Source: Sinotaia quadrata (Eukaryota; Mollusca; Gastropoda; Architaenioglossa; Viviparidae). Taken from it: 64,000 nt of DNA. The notes under the pieces are model-generated. The model saw only the letters and a program-made list of their open reading frames with translations, was not told the origin of the DNA and did no database searches. The stretch spans positions 96,158,875 through 96,222,874 of the forward strand of contig CM054179.1 of the NCBI GenBank assembly GCA_028829895.1. The letters run 5' to 3'. Below, piece by piece: positions 12,270-23,610 of this stretch. The position numbers and the translations under genes were made by a program. Each line of letters starts with the position of its first letter. The stretch's first letter is position 1.

Positions 12270-12485
12270 AGTATTTCATAACTGATTAATTAGGGATCAT
12301 TTCATTTGGAAGTATTTCACAACTAATTAATTAATTATGGATCATTTCATTTGGAAGTATTTCACAACTAATTAATTAATTATGGATCATTTCATTTAGA
12401 AGTATTTCACAACTAATTAAATAATTATGGATCAATTCATTTGGAAGTATTTCACAACTAATTAATTATGGATAATATCAATTGA
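12270..12485. repeat. Minisatellite, ~41-45 bp monomer, 5 copies
   Basis: Units of AGTATTTCACAACTAATTAA plus ATTATGGATCATTTCATTTGG. Length variation is due to gain or loss of TTAA steps inside the palindromic TTAATTAATTAA segment. Confidence 0.93.
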
Positions 12486-13077
12486 AATGGTAAGCACGCG
12501 ACTCAGACATTTAAAGCACTATGCTATACCAGCAGCCGATAGTCAAAGGTGAACGGAAATCAGTCACCACCACCTGTTTGTCAGTTTAAAGTATTTTTTT
12601 TAATTTTGAAATTTTAGGACAGCGTTATAAATAATTTAATGAATAAATCAATAAGTAACTGATTAAGACATTATGACGTGTTGTATAAAAGGATATATTA
12701 AATTTTAAAAAGCACGAAGCTTTAAAGTGGAAATAAATTATATGTTTTGTGGAGAACACGCAAACTTTTATTACACCACTGATTTGTAAGATGTAGACAC
12801 CAGACAAAAAATAATCTAAAATCAATTAACTGAACACTAGGGCATTTTTTTGTTCCGCCAAAATGCAATGTCTTACCACAATTGCCTGATAGAAATGCGT
12901 GGACAACTTCGTGTCATTAAGGTGGACACTGTGTGCTAACTTAAAGTACTGTTCGTGTGCACGCTTTCTTAGACTGAGGATTAATATGAGGTCAAGCCTG
13001 TTCGTAACTCTAAAAGGGAAAAGGGAAACCAGTCTTTCAGTTTTCGTACGCACGGCTCACTAGCAACATTTAATGTT
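12486..13077. other. Non-coding, no gene seen
   Basis: Unique AT-rich sequence. At its left end TGGTAAGCACGCGACTCAGA resembles a SINE A-box region, but no B box follows at the expected distance, so I do not call an element. Confidence 0.35.
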
Positions 13078-13375
13078 TAGCAGTCAGTCGAATGCACTTC
13101 TTGCTGAAATTATTTTTTTCTCTCGGAGTAGTCCTAAATTAAAGGAACTATTTAACAGTCCAGTCGAGTGCATTTCTTTCTGGAATTAAATTTTACTCTC
13201 AGAGTAGCCCTAAATTAACAGTCAGTCGAATGTATTTCTTGCTTAGGAACTAAATTTGACTCTCGGAGCAGTCCTAAATTAAAGGAACTTTGCAAGAGTC
13301 ACTCGTATTTAATAATGATATAATTAATTAATAATTTAAAATTTGGAGAATTCCTAAATTAAAATATTTTTTTTC
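13078..13375. repeat. Degenerate minisatellite, ~67-75 bp monomer, 3-4 copies
   Basis: Imperfect units with GTCAGTCGAATGCA, TTTCTTGCT, CTCTCGGAGTAGTCC and TAAATTAAAGGAACT. The right end decays into a short AT-rich remnant. Confidence 0.85.
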
Positions 13376-13470
13376 ATTATATATTACTGTTTGAGTACTA
13401 CCTAATTAAATGCAATGCTTTCTAATCGATAGCATCAAATGTACCACATTTTTGAAACATAAAATCTCAG

Positions 13471-13700
13471 TGGTGTAAGCTAGACTCTAGGCAGAGTGGT
13501 GTAAACTAGACGCTAGGGACAGTGGTGTGAACTAGTCTCTAGGTACAGTGGTGTATACTAGACGCTAGGCACAGTGGTGTAAAATGGACTCTAGACAGTG
13601 TGGTGTGAAATGGACGCTAGGCACAGTGGTGTAAACTAGACGCTAGGCACAGTGGTGTGAAATGGACGCTAGGCACAGTGGTGTGAAATGGACGCTAGGC
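13471..13700. repeat. Minisatellite, 26 bp monomer, 9 copies
   Basis: TGGTGTAAACTAGACGCTAG plus GCACAG repeats at 26-bp intervals (for example TGGT at 13497 and 13523). Two variants, AAACTAGACG and GAAATGGACG, are interleaved. Confidence 0.95.
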
Positions 13701-14069
13701 TTTACTGTTGCCACTTGCACAGTAAATCCAACAGGGGTTTGTACTTAATTCAATTTATTAAAAAATCAAAATAAGAAATTAATAAAGTATGGTATAAGAA
13801 CAATGAAATGAAAAACGGCGGGACGTCATGTGACCATTTTCTCTGTAAAGAGTGACGTTACATTACTTTTGTCGTAAGTTGAAGACTGCAGACGAATGTT
13901 GCAAAGGGCGTTTTCTTACATCTCTTCCGAGAACTTGATTGGCATTAATGCGCAAGCGATAATTTGTGTTCATTAACACAAGGTCCATTATGCTTTCTTG
14001 ATTTATGTCCCAGAGTGCATGACCCGAATGTTATAAGCTCTGATCAGTACGACGAGGAGACTGAGAAAG
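13701..14069. other. Non-coding, no gene seen
   Basis: Unique sequence between two arrays with no recognised feature. Confidence 0.4.
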
Positions 14070-14700
14070 TGACTGGGGTGGTGAAAGCTATTTCCACTAG
14101 AACTAGGACGTAGGGGTCTTGAAAGGTGAATCGGGTGTTAAAGCTAATTGAACTAGGACTTACGGGTCTTGAAAGGTGACTGGGGTGTTAGAGCTAATTC
14201 AACTAGGACGTACGAGGTTTGAAAATTGACTGGGATGTCAAAGCTAATTGCATTTAGATGTAGGGGGTTTTGAAAATTGACTGGGTTAAAGTTAATTGTA
14301 CTAGGACGTAGGGGTCTTGAAAGGTGACCGGGGTGTTAAAGCTAATTGTACTAGGACTTACGGGTCTTGAAAGATGACAGGTGTTAAAGCTACTTGAACT
14401 AGGACTACGGGGATTTAATGGTGACTAGGTGTTAATGCTAATTAAATAGGACTTAACGGGTCTTGAAAGGGACAGGTGTTAAAGCTAATTGATCTAGGAC
14501 TACGGGGGTTTCAATGGTGACTAGGGTGCTAATATGATTGCATTTAGAGTTATGGGTTATGAAATTGATTGGTGCGATAAAAGCTAATAGTTTTAGGACG
14601 AATAAAATTGATTGGTGCGATAAAAGCTAATAGCTTTAGGACGAATAAAATTGATTGGTGCGATAAAACCTAATAGCTTTATGACGTATAAACTAAGAAA
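14070..14700. repeat. Compound minisatellite: ~50 bp units grading into 44-45 bp units
   Basis: About ten imperfect units of AAAGCTAATTGAACTAGGAC, TTACGGGTCTTGAAAGGTGA and CTGGGGTGTT run to about 14545. They grade into three near-identical units of GATTGGTGCGATAAAAGCTA plus ATAGCTTTAGGACGAATAAA. The shared AAAGCTAAT and TAGGACG words indicate the second array arose from the first. Confidence 0.9.
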
Positions 14701-15480
14701 GAAATTCTTATTGCATTTGTTAAGTGATGAAATGAAGAAATCAAGAGCATCTGAGTGACCCATCCATCTGCTCGCCAAGGTAACTAGACAAGCGTTCCAA
14801 TCATGAGAGGTGCCCATGAACAATCACTAATTTCTCAGCAACCTTCGGGATTTCATCAGCGGCTGATTTTATCATCGCTTGTGGGATCAGGCACAAAAGA
14901 CTGATGTCGAGTTATTTCAAAATTGCTCCTGGAACTGTTTACGTCATGAGTGAATGTAATGGCGATCGCTCTCTGGAACTATCCCTTTGGGAGGGGGTGA
15001 GTGGGCAGAGTGGTAAATATTACCGTCCCTAACACGCCGAATATGTTCCTCAGTGCCAAGTTTCAGAACTTCCTGTTTGATGCCCTGGTGCCACATATTA
15101 AATCTATCATCACAATTGGCACGAAGTTGTCCCCAATTTTTGCTTTGCATCTGCGAGTGCTTTACATACAGCGGAATATCAGTATCTGGTTCTAAAAGTT
15201 AAACAGCCGTTCTGCGATCGAGGAACTCAGAGCAATGAGGCACATGTACAGTCGTTTCCAATTTTCTAAAATCGTGGAGGATGGCGTTCAACTCGAGTTG
15301 TCAGGAGTCAAGAGCAGGTCTTATCGATCAGCTTCGAGATCTCCTTGTCATACCCTTGTAGGGTGGGGTGGAGTATGCTTTTGCACGCCGTTATTCGTTT
15401 TTTTGGGAGGTAGATCTAAAGATCTAAGAAGTTTGTCAATAGCTTCAGAAGTACGCATATTATGCGCATTTTGTCCTACA
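14700..15480 (-). pseudogene. Unidentified decayed protein-coding relic
   Basis: Reading the minus strand, long protein-like stretches occur in successive frames. A 36-codon ORF (15348-15458, about 40 codons open up to 15470) includes SEAIDKLLRSLDLPPKK. Then a frame from about 15304 to 14944 stays open for roughly 120 codons with only one internal TAA; it includes HVPHCSEFLDRR, MWHQGIKQEVLKLG and HIRRVRDGNIYH. Two further frame changes follow, containing ITRHQSFVPDPTSDD and ADEIPKVAEKLVIVHG. The composition is not simple-sequence, unlike most open frames here. I do not recognise the family. It could be a host gene relic, a transposon protein or an integrated viral fragment. It is clearly non-functional as it stands, with several frameshifts and stops. 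Chance openness is not excluded. Confidence 0.42.
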
Positions 15481-15581
15481 CAGTATTATCCCTGTAAACC
15501 TTGACCTTGCTCTGTTTGTCTGTGCTCTTGCTTCTATTCCCTTCATGCACCAATGTCAGTTACCTTTTCCCCTGAGACGTC

Positions 15582-15728
15582 TGACTTTTGTGAGATGAAG
15601 TTAACATAGGGAAATGTCCCGTGTATAGATGACTTTTGTGAGATGAAGTTAACATAGGGAAATGTCCCGTGTATAGATGACTTTAGTGAGATGAAGTTAA
15701 CATAGGGAAATGTCCCGTGTATAGATGA
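15582..15728. repeat. Minisatellite, 48 bp monomer, 3 copies
   Basis: TGACTTT(T/A)GTGAGATGAAG starts at 15582, 15630 and 15678. The unit continues with TTAACATAGGGAAATGTCCC. At 48 bp (16 codons) it produces a repeat peptide on the minus strand, which is an artefact. Confidence 0.95.
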
Positions 15729-15811
15729 AATGCAGTGCCTTCTTCGTTTATTGGTTGGAGTGATGATCGCTGTCTGGTGCAAGGTGCGTCCCTGGAGGAA
15801 GGTTTCAGAGG

Positions 15812-16160
15812 TGGATGTGTAGAGTGGAGTAGAGTATGGTTAATAGAAAGTTGTATAGAGTGGCGCGTTGTTGATACAAAGTTGTACAGAGTGAAGTGGG
15901 GTAGAGCATGGTTGATACAAAGTTGTACAGAGTGAAGTGGAGTAGAGCATGGTTGATACAAAGTTGTACAGAGTGAAGTGGAGTAGAGCATGGTTGATAC
16001 AAAGTTGTACAGAGTGAAGTGGAGTATAGCATGGTTGATACAAAGTTGTACAGAGTGGAGTAGAGCATGGTTGATACAATGTTGTACATAGTGAAGTGGA
16101 GCATGGTTGATACAAAGTTGTACAGAGTGAAGTGGATTGGAGCATGGTTGATAGAACGTA
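15812..16160. repeat. Minisatellite, 41 bp monomer, ~8-9 copies
   Basis: GCATGGTTGATACAAAGTTG recurs every 41 bp (for example 15906 and 15947). The monomer contains the inverted repeat TACAA-AG-TTGTA. Some copies lack a few bases of the GTGGAGTAGA segment. Long minus-strand ORFs (184, 150 and 101 codons) across it are three frames of the same array. Confidence 0.95.
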
Positions 16161-16867
16161 AAAAGGGGGATGATGGTGAATGGAAGTATAAGTAAGTCGA
16201 CTCTTCTGCTTGTTGTTTTACTTTTGCGTCGTGCCACAAAAGGAGAGTGCTTCTCATATCCAGGCTTGGTGGTAGCTGTTGGACTTTTTTTTCGAAACCT
16301 TTTTTCTCATTTATTTACACTGGACCATTTTATACGTGTTTTATTTCTAACAATTTTAAGTTTGGGGATTTTTGTGTTTAAATTTGTTTGTCATGATTAT
16401 GTTGTTATTTTAATGGTTAGTTTGAGTACTTAGGTAAACCTGATTACTTAGGGTAAACCCAATCATTACTTTAGGTGTCTAGTCCCAGGACTTGGGGAGG
16501 CCCTGGGGATGTAGTCCGTCACTGGGAGGCACCGACAAATTGTAAAATAGAACAGACCTGGGTGAAATGGGGTAGATATGAAAAATATTCAAATACATTA
16601 CAAAAGTCCACGCACCCCACTTATCTTTAGAAACGCTCTTGGCTGCATAACTCCATATATGCTGACACGCGCAAACAAATAATGATTATGACAACTCGGT
16701 CCCATCCACAGAAAGAATATTGGTCTATAATCTCACAACTCATAGCCGGTGAGTGGTGGTAGACTGCTTGCACCAATTTAGGTGCAGGTGGGGACAGAGG
16801 AATGAATTACAAATCAAAGGTTTGGGTTGGTTTTCGCACTAGAAACAAAGCACCCGTTTAGGTAATG
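16161..16867. other. Non-coding, no gene seen
   Basis: T-rich at left (16280-16430), otherwise unique. No exon is recognised. Confidence 0.4.
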
Positions 16868-17095
16868 CAGCATCTGATCTGTATCTGAGACCTCTGAGAT
16901 GCCGACGCAAGCCCACAATGGTGACTTGCATTTAGTGATCTGATATGCTGATGTGTCATTCCCTGGTTACTCTCGCAGTATCTGATATGAGGTCACTGGT
17001 ATGCTGATGCAATCAGTCAATGGTGACTTGCAGTATGTCATCCGAGGCCATGATATTCTGATGCAATCACTCAAGTGACTCTTGCAGTGTGTGTC
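16868..17095. repeat. Degenerate minisatellite, ~55-60 bp monomer, ~4 copies
   Basis: Imperfect units share CTTGCAGTATxTGAT, GAGGxCA, TGATATxCTGATGCAATCA and CAATGGTGA. Strong divergence implies an old array. Confidence 0.75.
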
Positions 17096-17879
17096 CATTG
17101 CGCAAGGAACATTTGTGCACGTATCTCCATGAACTCCACGTCGATCAAAAGCCATGTGCTTGACCCCTGAGTGTCTGTAGTCGGAAATATATCTTATAAT
17201 CGTGTCAAGGACATGTGTAACATTTCCGCGGTTTAAATACATAAAGTAATCTCTGTCTCTCCATGATGGTTATCTCGTCTACATCCGAGCTGAGAAATCT
17301 CCAGCATTAGGACAGGTGTTAATTAGCAATGTCACCTGTAAGCGCATTTGCGCACTGTCAAAAAGACCACCGTTCATTGTGAATAGTCATTGTCATTGAT
17401 TACCATATACGGTCATCGATCATTAGATCAAAAGTGTTTATGATGTGAAGCTTGCATTGGACAGATGTGAATCTAAACATGCACAAAAATGTCGGACCGT
17501 GGTTTTTGCGTGAAACTGAATTAACGTCTGTAGATTTCCGTGTTTTCAGCTAAGGTGTTAGGTTGAGCTGCCATGAAGGCCACAAAAGGTCACAGGTAGC
17601 ATGCCCAAGTGCATTATATGATAGGTAAAAGAAAACACAATTTAATTCATTTGGTTTAGTTTCATGAATTGGTAAATGTCCTTCCTTTGCTAGATATTTT
17701 ATGGAAATCAGCGAGAAGGAATTCAACCAGCTGGCATCTCCTGCCTCCTGATGATGTGAAAAATTACATACAAGGCCAAAGAGTATTGGACAAACAGAAG
17801 CCTTCAAGGTGAAAGCTACCCACCTGTTTAGTTTTGGCACATACACGCCTAACAGGTGAACGCTATTTATTGTTGTGGA
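17096..17879. other. Non-coding, no gene seen
   Basis: A 115-codon minus-strand frame (17550-17897) has no recognisable domain. Its start overlaps the degenerate flank of the next array. Confidence 0.4.
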
Positions 17880-18180
17880 TTTTATACAGAAAGCCAAAGC
17901 TATCCATCATTCAAGTTTTGGAAACGACAGGGACCCAAAACTACGTTAACCACCATTTTAGCTTTTGAACAAAAAAGCCAAACTTAGGCAAACACTATCC
18001 ACCATTAAGTTCTGTAATACAAAGCCCCAAAGCCAAACAATATACCTGCTTTGTTTCAGAATTCCATGGCTATTAGGCAAACAATATTCCCGGCTTTGTT
18101 TCAGAATTCCATGGCTATTAGGCAAACAATATTCCCGGCTTTGTTTCAGAATTCCATGGCTATTAGGCAAACAATATTCA
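17880..18180. repeat. Minisatellite, 45 bp monomer, with decayed left flank
   Basis: Three near-identical 45-bp units at 18048-18180 contain TTTGTTTCAGAATTCCATGG and CTATTAGGCAAACAATATTC. To the left, diverged copies with AAAGCCAAA, CTATCCA and CATTxAAGTTTTG extend the repeat to about 17880. At 15 codons per unit all strands stay open, which explains the overlapping ORFs. Confidence 0.9.
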
Positions 18181-18439
18181 ATATTCATTTTAGTTTCGGA
18201 ACACACAATCTAGTCGAACTGATCCAATGGTGATAGATTCATTTTTTAATTCTCTCTTAATGTTGTCTTACACTCTAGTTAAGCTTTGCATCTGGACAGA
18301 CGTGGGACTTGAGCATTGCACCAGGGGTGTCTTAGATCTTGAATAATAGATCTTAAATATTATTGCGTGTTTATTTAGGTCTTGTTCAGTATTCACATAG
18401 TTGTCTCTGCACACGTCTGGTCTTGAATGCTTCATGGTA

Positions 18440-18610
18440 TCTCTCCACAGATGTCTCTTGTTGGCACCATGTGAACAGTCAGATATCTGAAGCTGTTGGA
18501 AGATAGAATTTATGGATGTTGTCTGTGGCTGTCTACCTACAGATGTCTCTTGTTGGTACCATATATTCGGTCAGGAATCTGTGGCTATTGGAATTTGATT
18601 GCGTGGATTA
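18440..18610. repeat. Diverged tandem duplication, ~85-90 bp x2
   Basis: CTACAGATGTCTCTTGTTGG and its partner CCACAGATGTCTCTTGTTGG each precede a TACCAT or CACCAT, a GTCAG and an ATCTG(T/A) block. Confidence 0.75.
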
Positions 18611-18948
18611 CTAACGGACCCATTCTAATGCTGAAACATAACCCGATTTCTTTTGTAAAATGGATGGACAAAGATTGCCTCATTTCGATTTCATTTTAAC
18701 TGATTTTAAGTCAATTTAAATTTTACGCATATTCAACCATTCTCACAGGAGAAAATACTTGCACAAGTTACTCTCCCCTAAATGTAACTTATGTTCACCT
18801 CCAGTGATGATCATTTATGCACGTTTTCAAAAGTGCCCTCTTGGTGGTGCTATAAAACATTGAGGCAGGATGGTTTAATCTGGCGACAGACAATCACAGT
18901 TTTCATGACTGGAGCAGTTAATATTGCAGTGCATCAGCATACAAGTTT
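18611..18948. other. Non-coding, no gene seen
   Basis: Unique AT-rich sequence between repeats. Confidence 0.4.
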
Positions 18949-19118
<170 letters not shown>

Positions 19119-19207
19119 TACCTGCTATAAAGCACACAAAAAAATACAAGTCAAAGGACTAATTAAAGTGTTAAACATACGTGAGTGTCTTTGTATTAGC
19201 AAATTCA

Positions 19208-19332
19208 CTAAATAAAAAAAAGCAGATAAAAGACAAATTACTGAGGTAAATAAAAAAAGTCAGATAAAAAGCAAATTATTGAGGTAAATAAAAAATTCAG
19301 ATAAAAGACAAATTACTGAAGTAAATAAAGGC
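19208..19332. repeat. Minisatellite, ~41-43 bp monomer, 3 copies
   Basis: Units of CAGATAAAAGACAAATTACT plus GAGGTAAATAAAAAA. Length differences lie in the A-run. Confidence 0.9.
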
Positions 19333-19964
19333 GACCCGGTGATTACATTGGTAGGCAGTACGCTACAGAACGCAATGCAAATGAAACAAATGAGTGTTTT
19401 GGGTAAATATACATTCTTATCCAGAACAGCACGCACATGTTGTCATTAAGTAGCCATACTAACGGTACAACTTTCTTTTATTTCCTTGTTTCCTGTCGTC
19501 ATTGGCTTTCACGGCATGGAGTTGATGAAGAATGTGTTTGTTATTTGTTGCTTATGATGAGACAGACAACTCTGCTTTCTCTTTAAACCCCCCCCCCAGT
19601 ACTTTATAAGCGCGTGGTTTTACTTGTTTCGTAAACGCGAAAGCGGCGGAAGCCGAAAGCGCCCCCTACATTAACAACAATGTTTCGTAAAGCTTTTTTC
19701 AATCCGACCCAGCGTTATAGAACCATAGTTTGCGTTGTGTGTGACGCTGTTTTCTTGATAACCTTTACAGTGCACAGACTGCAACCATTAGTGGTTAATC
19801 TAGAGACAGGCACCTTATACATTTTAACTAAACTAGCAGGAATTATGCGATTATTTAACGGCTGGTGTGTTTGAGGGATTAATCGTTCATTAGATTACGC
19901 TGTTATTTTTATCTTAGTGCATTGTTTGTTCACTGGTTTCCTTGTTTTTACAAAGTTCACTTTG
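19333..19964. other. Non-coding, no gene seen
   Basis: Contains a C10-like run near 19590 and GAAGCCGAAAGCGCCCCCTA near 19648. The latter resembles GAAAGCCGGAAGCGCCCCCC in the foreign block at 34376-34490. A tRNA-like A-box look-alike (TTGGTAGGCAGTACGCT, about 19349) has no matching B box. Confidence 0.35.
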
Positions 19965-20095
19965 ACAAATTGTTTGTCTCCACTCGTTGCACGCACACTC
20001 TTGTTTACACAGAAAAATACTCATTTCTTGACAAATTGTTTGTCTCCATTCGTTGCACGCACACTCTTGTTTACACAGAAAAATACTCGTTTCTG
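19965..20095. repeat. Tandem duplication, 66 bp x2
   Basis: Two nearly identical copies of GACAAATTGTTTGTCTCCA plus CGTTGCACGCACACTCTTG and TTTACACAGAAAAATACTC. As 66 bp is 22 codons, both frames remain open. Confidence 0.93.
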
Positions 20096-20213
20096 GAGAT
20101 TATGTTCTTTAGGCCTGATTGCCATGACAATGTGAAGCGCAAGCATCTGCAAACTAAAGTCTTCAGATGGTAGGGTTGCTGAATAAGCAAAAGACTATCC
20201 TCTAACGATTGTC

Positions 20214-20540
20214 CTGCACTGAACTATTAAAATTGTTACATAGACTCTTATAAATCTGTATGCACTGAACTATTAAAATTATTACATAGACACTTATAAA
20301 TCTGTATGCACTGAACTATTAAAATTATTACATAGACTCTTATAAATCTGTATGCACTGAACTATTAAAATTGTTACATAGACACTTATAAATCTGTATG
20401 CACTGAACTATTAAAATTATTACATAGACTCTTATAAATCTGTATGCACTGAACTATTAAAATTATTACATAGACTCTTATAAATCTGTATGCACTGAAC
20501 TATTAAAATTATTACATAGACACTTATAAATATGTATGCA
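20214..20540. repeat. Minisatellite, 46 bp monomer, 7 copies
   Basis: GAACTATTAAAAT recurs at 20221, 20267, 20313, 20359, 20405, 20451 and 20497. Copies differ mainly at G/A in AATT(G/A)TTACA and at CTCTTAT versus CACTTAT, so they are very homogeneous. Confidence 0.97.
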
Positions 20541-20612
20541 CGTGGCTTAGAGGACGACTGTCTACGTAATATAGACTAACATAAGACTGTCCATTCTTAA
20601 GCTAGTATAAAA

Positions 20613-20980
20613 TTACAGATGGCTGACCTTAGAGACTTCTAAAAAGACCTTTTACAGATGGCTGTCCTTTGAAACTTCTAAAAAGACCCTTTACAGATGG
20701 CTGTCCTTAGAGACTTCTAAAAAGTCCTTTACAGATGGCTGTCCTCAGAGACTTCTAAAAAGACCCTTTACAGATGGCTGTCCAAGGAGACTAACAAGGG
20801 ATCCTATAGACTAACAAAAGATAGTCTACAAATGATTTGCTCACATAAACAAGAAAAGACTATCTATATATGGTTGTCCCTATACACTAACAAAGGATCT
20901 ACAGACGGTTGTCCCTATGGACTAACAAAGGACTGTTTGCTGATGGTTGTCCTGATAGACTAGCATATGACTTTCTACGG
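20613..20980. repeat. Minisatellite, 39 bp monomer, 4-5 good copies plus decayed tail
   Basis: Units of TTACAGATGGCTGTCCTTAG plus AGACTTCTAAAAAGACC to about 20790. Diverged copies containing AGACTAACAAAGGATC and GGTTGTCCCTAT then run to about 20980. Confidence 0.9.
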
Positions 20981-21030
20981 AGACTTAATTTTAAAATTTA
21001 AGCATGTAATGTAAAATGGCAAGTTAGTAA

Positions 21031-21224
21031 TAGGTTGTGTCTTACACAACAAAGGAATGCCTTTTGGTTGTGTCTTACACAACAAAGAAATGTCTCTAGG
21101 TTGTGTCTTGCACAACAAAGAAATGACTCTAGGTTGTGTCTTACACAACAAAGAAACGTCTTTAGGTTTTATCTTACACAACAAAGAAATGTCTCTAAGT
21201 TGTGTCTTGCACAACAAAGACTTA
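21031..21224. repeat. Minisatellite, 33 bp monomer with hairpin, 6 copies
   Basis: Each unit contains GTTGTGTCTTACACAAC, a perfect 7-bp inverted repeat with a 3-nt loop, followed by AAAGAAATGTCTCTAG. Six hairpins are evenly spaced at 33 bp. At 11 codons per unit, all ORFs across it are array artefacts. Confidence 0.95.
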
Positions 21225-22239
21225 CATGTGCATTGCATCGTCATATTTTATCCAAAACGTCCAAGGAATTATGGAACGACCAAAATATGTTCCAAGGACA
21301 TTTAGTCAAACATCCATGCATTGTTGTGTAGATGACAATTTTTTCAAAGTGAAATCTTTGGTTGTATCTTTTGCTTCTCTTTAGTTCATAATCTTCAGAA
21401 AATAGCACTCCGTAAAAGATTCGATACTATAAAACGGTGGCACATTTATATTTCTACCAGTCCCGATGAAGTGGTGCCATTAAGGAATATGTCAGTTAAA
21501 CGAGCTCCAAAGGCACTAGCACGAGGGATGTGAGAATGTTAATAATTGTAGATTGGATATAAACACATAATTTTCCTGCTGGGGAACAGACGACAGACTG
21601 TTTGAGGGTATGCGGAAAACAGCGGGATGGAACATTTTCACTTCTCGTACGAAAGTAAACGTTCACTCAAAACTGTGAGCTCACTAGTGACCGTTTATTG
21701 GCATTTCAGCGTGATTGTCTGGTTCAGGGTGGATACTTAAAACTGTGCACATAACAGACTGACAACGTCAATGATGAATAAGAAGTGTCACGCAGGGCGT
21801 TGGTGTGGAGATGTAGTTGCCAATTTCTGGAAATGTTAACTGTTAAGAAAATGGGTTGTTTGTTATGTTGCTAGTTTGAAGACAAAATTGCATACTGTCA
21901 CATACACACACGCCCACAAACGCACATGCACACATTAATAGACAAACTCATACATACATTTCTTGTGTTTCTAGGTGATGCACATTACCATATAATGTGT
22001 GTGTTTGTATGTTCTTACACACTTCACATATATTTTATTTTGCAAGTTTTTTTTGTGGGTCTCAGAATGTTGCTTTCTCTCATACGTAGAAAACATACAT
22101 GAGTTTATACTCATATTTCTTTTCTGTGTGTTGCTAGTGTACATCACATGCATATTGTTAGAGATACAAACACAAACACATAAGGACACGATTGTTTTAC
22201 ACATATTTGTGTGTTGCTAGTTTAGATCACGTGTCAATA
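21225..22239. other. Non-coding, no gene seen
   Basis: Unique sequence with a loose AC-rich patch near 21900-21935. No exon is recognised. Confidence 0.4.
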
Positions 22240-22267
22240 CACGCACGCGCGCGCGCACACACACACA
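22240..22267. repeat. (CG)n(CA)n alternating tract
   Basis: CGCGCGCG passes into CACACACA, a second Z-DNA-type junction like the one at 12243. Confidence 0.88.
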
Positions 22268-22370
22268 GTACAAATAATTATAAAGGGAAAGTGAAGAGAA
22301 AGTATCTATTGTCTAGAACTCTAGATGTATGTTCCTCTGAATAATATTACAGTTTGTCTGCGTGAATTTC

Positions 22371-22376
<6 letters not shown>

Positions 22377-22431
<55 letters not shown>
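22377..22431. repeat. (GA)n microsatellite, 55 bp
   Basis: An uninterrupted GA dinucleotide tract. Confidence 0.98.
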
Positions 22432-22432
<1 letters not shown>

Positions 22433-22864
22433 AAATTTCACATATAGTTAAAGCTGGCAGGCATTTTGACTTAGTATAACTGACAAGTGAGCTGACGTCT
22501 GCTCTTCATTACTCGTTGTAATACTTTTATCATGCAATCTACATTGTTAAGTGCATCATGATATATAACTGAAGGCGTCATAACCACACTACTACATACC
22601 TGCTGATGTACTAATATATTTGACACAAACACAATGGCAAATAACTAAAGTAGACGTGTCTACTACAAAATGCTAAAGAAGAAATATAGGCATATTGAAA
22701 TTGTACCAAGAATTACACAGACATACTGACGTACGCGTACAATGAATTCATTTAGACTGATACTCTTAAAGTCAACAAAGCAGTAGACATAACTGACAAC
22801 CAAATGTCAACACCCTCTTCTGGTCACAGTTTGTCGTCTAGAAGCATAATCAAGCAGACCACTG
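22432..22864. other. Non-coding, no gene seen
   Basis: Unique AT-rich sequence. Confidence 0.4.
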
Positions 22865-23125
22865 TTTCAGTCCTTCTTCAAGAAGTTCATAATAGGTGTT
22901 TCGGAAGTTTTCAGCTCCCATCACGCAACTTGTAACACACACTATGATTTTAATCCTTCTTCAAGAAGTTAATAAAAGGCATTGTGCATTGTGATTCACC
23001 CTCAGGAAGTTCATGATGCACACTAGAGTTTTAAGTCTGCCCAAAGAAGTTTATAATATTCACTTGAGTTTTAATTCTGCCTCAAGAAGTTCATAATACG
23101 CATATGCAGTTTCACTCCAATTTCC
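22865..23125. repeat. Degenerate minisatellite, ~55-60 bp, 4-5 copies
   Basis: Diverged units share CTTCAAGAAGTTCATAATA and a GAGTTTTAA(T/G)(T/C)CTGCC segment. Confidence 0.75.
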
Positions 23126-23164
23126 AGCTGTTTATAACAAGCGCTTAGTATTCAAATGAATCCC

Positions 23165-23189
23165 CCACACACACACACACACACACACT
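23165..23189. repeat. (CA)n microsatellite, ~25 bp
   Basis: A short pure CA tract. Confidence 0.95.
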
Positions 23190-23515
23190 CGATGTGCTTG
23201 GAGTACAAAACTTCAAGTCCTAAAATGGGCTTTATAAACGTCCATTTTTCTGAGCTTGTCAAGGCCTAACATCCTTCGTGTTAGAAAAGTGCATACAGCC
23301 ACTTTAGGAGTTTACTCTCACATGTACATTTGCTTTTGCATATACATGCGTGCGTAGTTATGTATGTGGTATCTGTGTGTGCGTGTATGTTTTACGTATG
23401 GAGGGTTGTTTATCCTACGAGAGTTGAGTGCGTTGCATGCACTCTGGTGTCGTTTTTCCAAAATCCAAAAATGTCTGCACTCTGCTGCTCGCACTAAAAA
23501 CACTGTTTTAATATC

Positions 23516-23610
23516 GTGGTAACAGCGATACGTCACTTGCTTATCAAACACCATTACATTAGCAGCCGGTGGTCGTGAGTCCAGTCAGACGGGAAAGATT
23601 TTAGTCACAC
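23516..23610 (+). mobile_element. Possible tRNA-derived SINE head, degenerate
   Basis: GTGGTAACAGCGATACGTCA resembles an internal A-box region. GGTGGTCGTGAGTCCAGTC, about 50 bp downstream, resembles a decayed B box. It is followed by ACGGGAAAGATTTT, a GGGAAAGATTTT-type continuation often seen after SINE heads in invertebrates (from memory). No clear tail or target duplication is found. Confidence 0.33.

Noticed and set aside
15683..16257. 184-, 150- and 101-codon minus-strand ORFs
   Set aside because: They are three reading frames of the same 41-bp array.
17550..17897. 115-codon minus-strand frame as a gene
   Set aside because: There is no recognisable domain, and it overlaps the decayed flank of a minisatellite.
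21031..21224. CRISPR-like array of short palindromic repeats
   Set aside because: Repeats are head-to-tail without unique spacers, the genome is animal, and no cas genes are present.
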